Assembly: GCF_000330885.1 (NCBI RefSeq)
Contig: NC_020062.1
Span: 8,374-72,373, forward strand
DNA: 64,000 nucleotides
Origin: Rhizobium tropici CIAT 899
GTDB taxonomy: Bacteria > Pseudomonadota > Alphaproteobacteria > Rhizobiales > Rhizobiaceae
Reading direction: 5' to 3'
Shown here: positions 60,776 to 64,000 of the stretch, one piece after another
Numbering within the stretch: position 1 is the stretch's first letter
Layout of the letters: the number at the start of each line of letters is the position of its first letter
Notes under the pieces: model-generated
The model's input: the letters and a program-made list of their open reading frames with translations, nothing else
What the model was told of the DNA's origin: nothing
Database searches by the model: none
Position numbers and translations under genes: made by a program

Positions 60776-61438
60776 TTGAGCATCATCGCCCATGCGGTCT
60801 GGCTTTATTTCCGCTTCCCGCTCAGCCTGCGGCTGGCCGAGGAAATGCTGCTGGAGCGCGGCATTGTCGTATCCTATGAAACGATCAGGCGATGGGGCCG
60901 GAAATTCGGGGCAGCATATACGAAGCGATTGCGCAGAAAGAAGCCGTCTGGAAAGGCTGTCTGGCACCTGGATGAGGTGGTGATTTCTATCGGCGGCCGC
61001 AAGCACTGGCTTTGGCGAGCCGTTGACCAGGACGGTTATGTTCTCGACGAAATCGTCCAGACCCGCCGTGATACGAAGGCGGCCAAGCGGTTGCTGATCA
61101 GGCTGATGAAGAAGCAAGGCCTGTCCCCCAAGCGCATCGTCACCGACAAACTGCGCTCATACGGGGCGGCCAGGCGCGATGTGATGCCTGCTGTCGAACA
61201 TCGATCGCACAAAGGCCTGAACAATCGCGCAGAGAATTCTCATGTGCCGCTGCGAAAACGAGAACGGATGATGCGGGGCTTCAGATCCGTCGGCTGTCTG
61301 CAACGATTCATCTCCGTATTTTCAGCGGTCAGAAATCTTTTCGTACCGCCGCATCAGAAACGCTCAGCCCTGGCCACCAACATTCATCGCATCCGAGCAA
61401 TGGCGCAGTGGAAGGTCGTGACCGGCACGGCGGCATGA
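60776..61438 (+). CDS. IS6-family transposase, possibly lacking its extreme N-terminus
   Basis: This 220-aa DDE transposase has the first Asp in VWHLDEVVISIGG, the second in VTDKLRSYG and the Glu in NNRAENSHVPLRKRERMM, so the catalytic core is complete. The start is a TTG inside the expected RFP-x-IIAHAVW segment; the upstream bases continue the homology in another frame (VYKRPGRI), which suggests an N-terminal frameshift. No clear terminal repeats were found. It directly precedes the truncated molybdoenzyme gene. Confidence 0.85.
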   Translation: MSIIAHAVWLYFRFPLSLRLAEEMLLERGIVVSYETIRRWGRKFGAAYTKRLRRKKPSGKAVWHLDEVVISIGGRKHWLWRAVDQDGYVLDEIVQTRRDTKAAKRLLIRLMKKQGLSPKRIVTDKLRSYGAARRDVMPAVEHRSHKGLNNRAENSHVPLRKRERMMRGFRSVGCLQRFISVFSAVRNLFVPPHQKRSALATNIHRIRAMAQWKVVTGTAA

Positions 61439-61457
61439 GATCTGCGGCATGAGATCT
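61430..61457. repeat. Tandem 14-bp duplication
   Basis: GCGGCATGAGATCT occurs twice, back to back (61430-61443 and 61444-61457), at the stop of the IS6 transposase. This is probably a slip or junction duplication at the end of the element. Confidence 0.7.
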
Positions 61458-61471
61458 AATGAAGGCGCTTC

Positions 61472-62017
61472 ATGCGCCCTCAGCCCAACAACGCGACAAC
61501 GCCTGAGGCAATTCTGCGCCGTGCCGGACGCAGCGAGCTCATCTGTCAGGCCGAAGCGCGCCCACCCGCGGAGATGGAGGCTTTTTCCATGCATTCCTAC
61601 GGTGCGCAATTTTGCGAGGTGCGAGTAAGCGAGATCACGGGAGAAATTCGAGTATCCCGTTTCCTCGGCTCATTCGACGCGGGCCGCATCCTGAATTCCA
61701 AGACTGCGATCAGCCAGTTCAAGGGCGGGATTGTCATGGGAATTGGGCTTGCATTGACAGAACAGACGAATTTCGACGAGCGGACGGGCCGCATTATCAA
61801 CGCGTCACTCGCCGAATATCATGTGCCGGTTCGGATGGATGCGCCGCGGATCGACGTAATCTACACCGATGCAGTTGACCCGCAGGCCCCAATGGGAGCG
61901 CGCGGAATCGGCGAGATCGGCACTACTGGAACCGCAGCGGCCATCGCCAATGCAGTCTTTAATGCGACAGGCAAACGGGTTCGTACTTTGCCGATCACAC
62001 TCGATAAGGTGATCTAG
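61472..62017 (+). pseudogene. C-terminal remnant of a xanthine dehydrogenase-type molybdoenzyme
   Basis: About 180 residues match the molybdopterin-binding large subunit C-terminus of the aldehyde oxidase/xanthine dehydrogenase family: AILRRAGRSE, SMHSYGAQFCEVRVSEITGE, GSFDAGRILNSKTA, FKGGIVMGIGLALTEQ, then the conserved GARGIGEIGTTGTAAAIANAV with the catalytic Glu (E of GIGEIG). Some 550 upstream residues are missing and replaced by the IS6 gene, so the protein is non-functional. Confidence 0.85.
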
Positions 62018-62028
62018 GACGCGGTAAA

Positions 62029-62115
62029 TCAAAGCCGGAAGATGGCGGCTGCGGCGATGCATATGGCTGAGAAGCAGGTGTGCCACATCGGTCCTAGCGC
62101 GCGATGCGCGCCGGT
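62029..62115 (-). pseudogene. 3' remnant of an IS5-family transposase
   Basis: The minus strand reads HTCFSAICIAAAAIFRL then a TGA, resembling the HTFFSAICIAAxVIFWL terminus of IS427/IS1031-type IS5 transposases in rhizobia. A one-base shift upstream restores the expected DRCG before HT. About 25 codons remain. Confidence 0.55.
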
Positions 62116-62365
62116 CTGTTGATTGATCCAGCTGGCCGCGGTACTTAATCCTTCTGGCACGCGCGCCGCGGAGCTGATCGGGCTGTCCTTTGAACTTATG
62201 GCAAATTCCGAAGCGACGTAGCTTCAGCTGCGCGATCGATACTGGTTCGGTGAAATTCACCTTCATCGAAGAGCCGTCGTGGTTGCGCTTTCCTTGGCAC
62301 ATTGCCCGCAAATTGGGCGGCTGCTATGGTTCCTTATTGAGGTTTGTGACAAATGGCAGGATGGC
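62116..62365. other. Intergenic, no gene recognised
   Basis: These 250 bases lie between the IS5 remnant and the TetR gene. A few open frames are present with no recognisable homology. The promoter of the TetR gene is presumably here. Confidence 0.3.
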
Positions 62366-62995
62366 ATGTCGACGGCCGAAAGAGCTCTCACCCGACGCGA
62401 GCCCAAACAGAAACGTTCGCAGCAGACGGTAGAGGCGGTGCTTGAGGCGGTCCAACTTGTCGTCAAGCGCCACGGAATGCGTGCCATTACCACGAATCGG
62501 ATCGCGGAGGCTGCCGGTGTCAGCATCGGGTCACTTTATCAGTATTTTCCTGACAAGCGCGCGATCTTCGCGGCCCTCCATGATCGACATGTCGACGAGG
62601 TACGACAGCTCATCGAGCAGACTATGGCCGCCTGCCGCTTGGCACCACTAGACGAATTCGCTCGTGAACTTGTCCAAGGCCTGATGAATGCGCATGCGGG
62701 CTTCGCGGAATTGCACGACGCCGTTTCGTCTGCCGTTCCGGAGAGCGCTCTCGGCTTCAAGCGCGCCCTGCATCATTCTTTCAGACAGATGCTGTCGTAC
62801 GACGACCAGCAGCGGTACAGTCTCGATGAAAAGGAGCGAATGCTCTTTGTCCTTCCGGGAATGGTGGAGTCGCTCGTGCATGGGGCAGCGCATCAGGGGC
62901 GCGCCGCCCTTTCGCGCAATGGCGCCGAGGGCGAGGCAATCCGCGCCGTAGCGCTTTACGTGAATTCGTTTCAAGACATCGCGCCGAAACACTAG
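62366..62995 (+). CDS. TetR-family transcriptional regulator
   Basis: This 209-aa regulator carries the TetR HTH (AITTNRIAEAAGVSIGSLYQYF, preceded by VEAVLEAVQLVVKRHGM). The QYFPDKRAIFAALHDRH stretch after it is typical of the AcrR group. The ATG at 62366 gives normal length. Its 3' end converges with, and overlaps by four bases, the end of the NmrA-like gene on the other strand. Confidence 0.9.
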   Translation: MSTAERALTRREPKQKRSQQTVEAVLEAVQLVVKRHGMRAITTNRIAEAAGVSIGSLYQYFPDKRAIFAALHDRHVDEVRQLIEQTMAACRLAPLDEFARELVQGLMNAHAGFAELHDAVSSAVPESALGFKRALHHSFRQMLSYDDQQRYSLDEKERMLFVLPGMVESLVHGAAHQGRAALSRNGAEGEAIRAVALYVNSFQDIAPKH

Positions 62996-63843
62996 TGAAA
63001 CGATGGAGCATTTTCGGCAGACCACTGATCGAACGAGATTGGTTCTCGCCTCAATATCCGCCTTACCTCGCCCGTTACCGTTTCAAGCCGTCCCTCGCGC
63101 ACCGCGCGCCAGATTTCGACGAGGGCTTCGGCATAAAGCCCTTTGCCGGCCCATTCGACCGTGCGCGCGTATGCCTGCTGGTCAGATAATTCCTCGAAGC
63201 CGACAGGCTTGCCGATAGCCTTGCCTATCGCGGCGGCCATCTCCCCGTACGACAGCGCTTCGCGGCCTGTAATCACCAATGCCTGACCGTGATAGTCGAG
63301 CGTGGTCAGAGCGGTCACGGCGACGGCGGCGATGTCGTCTGGATGGATAAAAGCGATTTTGCCAGCGCCTGTGGACGAGCGCAGCATTCCATCTTTGCGG
63401 ATGGAGTGCGACCAGCTGAGCGCGTTCGACATGAATCCGGCCGCCCGAATAAATGTGAACGCCGCTCCGCTACCTCGAATGGCGTCCTCGCCGCGTGCGT
63501 GCCATGGGCCAGTGCCGACCCCGGATAGCACGTCCAAGGTAGAGAGCTTGACGATGTGCCGCACGCCTGAGTGGCGCGCAGCCAAGGCGACTGCGTGATC
63601 CTGCATGTCGAGATACGGTCCGTCAGTCACGAGGAAAGCCGCGCCGACCCCACTCAGCGCGGCATCCAGCGAAGAGCCGGGCCTTTCGAGGTCTCCGGTG
63701 TGGATTTCGACGCGGTTACCGAAAAGAGCCCTGGCCCTCGTGGCGTTGCGAACGAAAACGGAAGGACTTGCTCCAGAATCGAGCAGGCGCTGGGTAACCC
63801 GAGCCCCGATGTTTCCTGTGGCGCCGAAAACGAGGTAATTCAT
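62992..63843 (-). CDS. NmrA/SDR-type NAD(P)-binding oxidoreductase
   Basis: This 283-aa protein has the Rossmann motif FGATGNIGARV at the N-terminus and the NmrA-like course (VFVRNATRARALFG, GVGAAFLVTDGP, HIVKLSTLDV, FTFIRAAGFMSNAL, FIHPDDIAAVAV). The YxxxK catalytic pair of classical SDRs is not evident, so it may be a quinone reductase (QOR2-like) or a redox sensor. The ATG at 63843 overlaps the GDSL hydrolase stop by four bases. Confidence 0.88.
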   Translation of the reverse strand: MNYLVFGATGNIGARVTQRLLDSGASPSVFVRNATRARALFGNRVEIHTGDLERPGSSLDAALSGVGAAFLVTDGPYLDMQDHAVALAARHSGVRHIVKLSTLDVLSGVGTGPWHARGEDAIRGSGAAFTFIRAAGFMSNALSWSHSIRKDGMLRSSTGAGKIAFIHPDDIAAVAVTALTTLDYHGQALVITGREALSYGEMAAAIGKAIGKPVGFEELSDQQAYARTVEWAGKGLYAEALVEIWRAVREGRLETVTGEVRRILRREPISFDQWSAENAPSFH

Positions 63844-64000
63844 TTGAGGCTGCTCCAACCCCGGATCACTTCGAGCGCCAGCCGCTTCTGACCCTCCAGG
63901 GTGAAATGCAGTCCGTCGCTCATCAGCAGCTCAGAAGGAGGTGGACTCCCCAACTTGGAGAAGGCGTCGACAACAGGCCCATCACCGTCTCGGACGATCT
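63840..64000 (-). CDS. SGNH/GDSL hydrolase, C-terminal end (partial)
   Basis: The last 52 codons of a minus-strand gene running off the window include LLMSDGLHFTLEGQKRLALEV, where D-G-L-H is the Asp-x-x-His catalytic pair of SGNH/GDSL esterases. The TGA overlaps the NmrA-like ATG (ATGA), so both genes form one unit. The N-terminal GDS motif lies outside the window. Confidence 0.72.
   Translation of the reverse strand, partial: IVRDGDGPVVDAFSKLGSPPPSELLMSDGLHFTLEGQKRLALEVIRGWSSLK

Overview
The window looks like an accessory region, probably a large plasmid or genomic island, of a high-GC alphaproteobacterium of the Rhizobium/Agrobacterium/Ensifer type. This is inferred from protein style, the density of GntR, LysR and TetR regulators and ABC importers, and IS110, IS6, ISL3 and IS5 debris. 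No rRNA, tRNA, CRISPR array or replication origin was seen.

Layout. 1-1.1 kb: IS110-family transposase. 1.1-13.1 kb: redox and detoxification genes. These are a mercuric-reductase-like flavoprotein with a DUF1684 protein, the wrecks of an Ohr gene and a quinone-reductase gene, an aldehyde dehydrogenase divergent from a LysR regulator, a glutathione S-transferase, a 685-aa PNPOx/ferredoxin-reductase/ferredoxin fusion, small NTF2-like and AhpD-like proteins, a second LysR regulator, and an exported epoxide-hydrolase-like enzyme. 13.5-27.7 kb (minus strand): three coupled giant genes (2421, 1225 and 1087 aa) of unknown function, the best candidate here for an undescribed system. 28-29.4 kb: a broken ISL3 transposase joined in frame to the tail of a LuxR-type regulator.

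29.9-35.9 kb: a complete aa3-type cytochrome c oxidase operon with its own cytochrome c and a DUF2189 membrane protein. 36-44.4 kb: an IS6 remnant, two divergent GntR regulators, then an importer/catabolic operon with a polar amino-acid ABC transporter, a DapA-like aldolase/deaminase, a 973-aa three-part fusion resembling the alpha, beta and gamma subunits of hydroxyproline/opine dehydrogenases, and a DUF3830 protein. 44.8-53.3 kb (minus strand): an eight-gene, almost gapless operon with a Dpp/Opp-type peptide importer, a hydantoin-racemase-like protein, an amidase and an Asp/Glu-racemase/arylmalonate-decarboxylase-like protein. Its divergent GntR regulator is followed by the first 27 codons of a hydantoinase gene cut off by an IS6-like element.

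54.9-64 kb: DoxX/TetR, a DHA2 efflux pump/TetR with a perfect 12-bp inverted repeat between them, AraC/MFS, an IS6 transposase, the tail of a xanthine-dehydrogenase-type molybdoenzyme, an IS5 remnant, TetR, an NmrA-like reductase and the end of a GDSL hydrolase running off the window.

Several intact operons appear to import small nitrogenous compounds and oxidise or hydrolyse them under local GntR control. Between them lie repeated IS insertions and truncated genes, which indicates a region rearranged many times.
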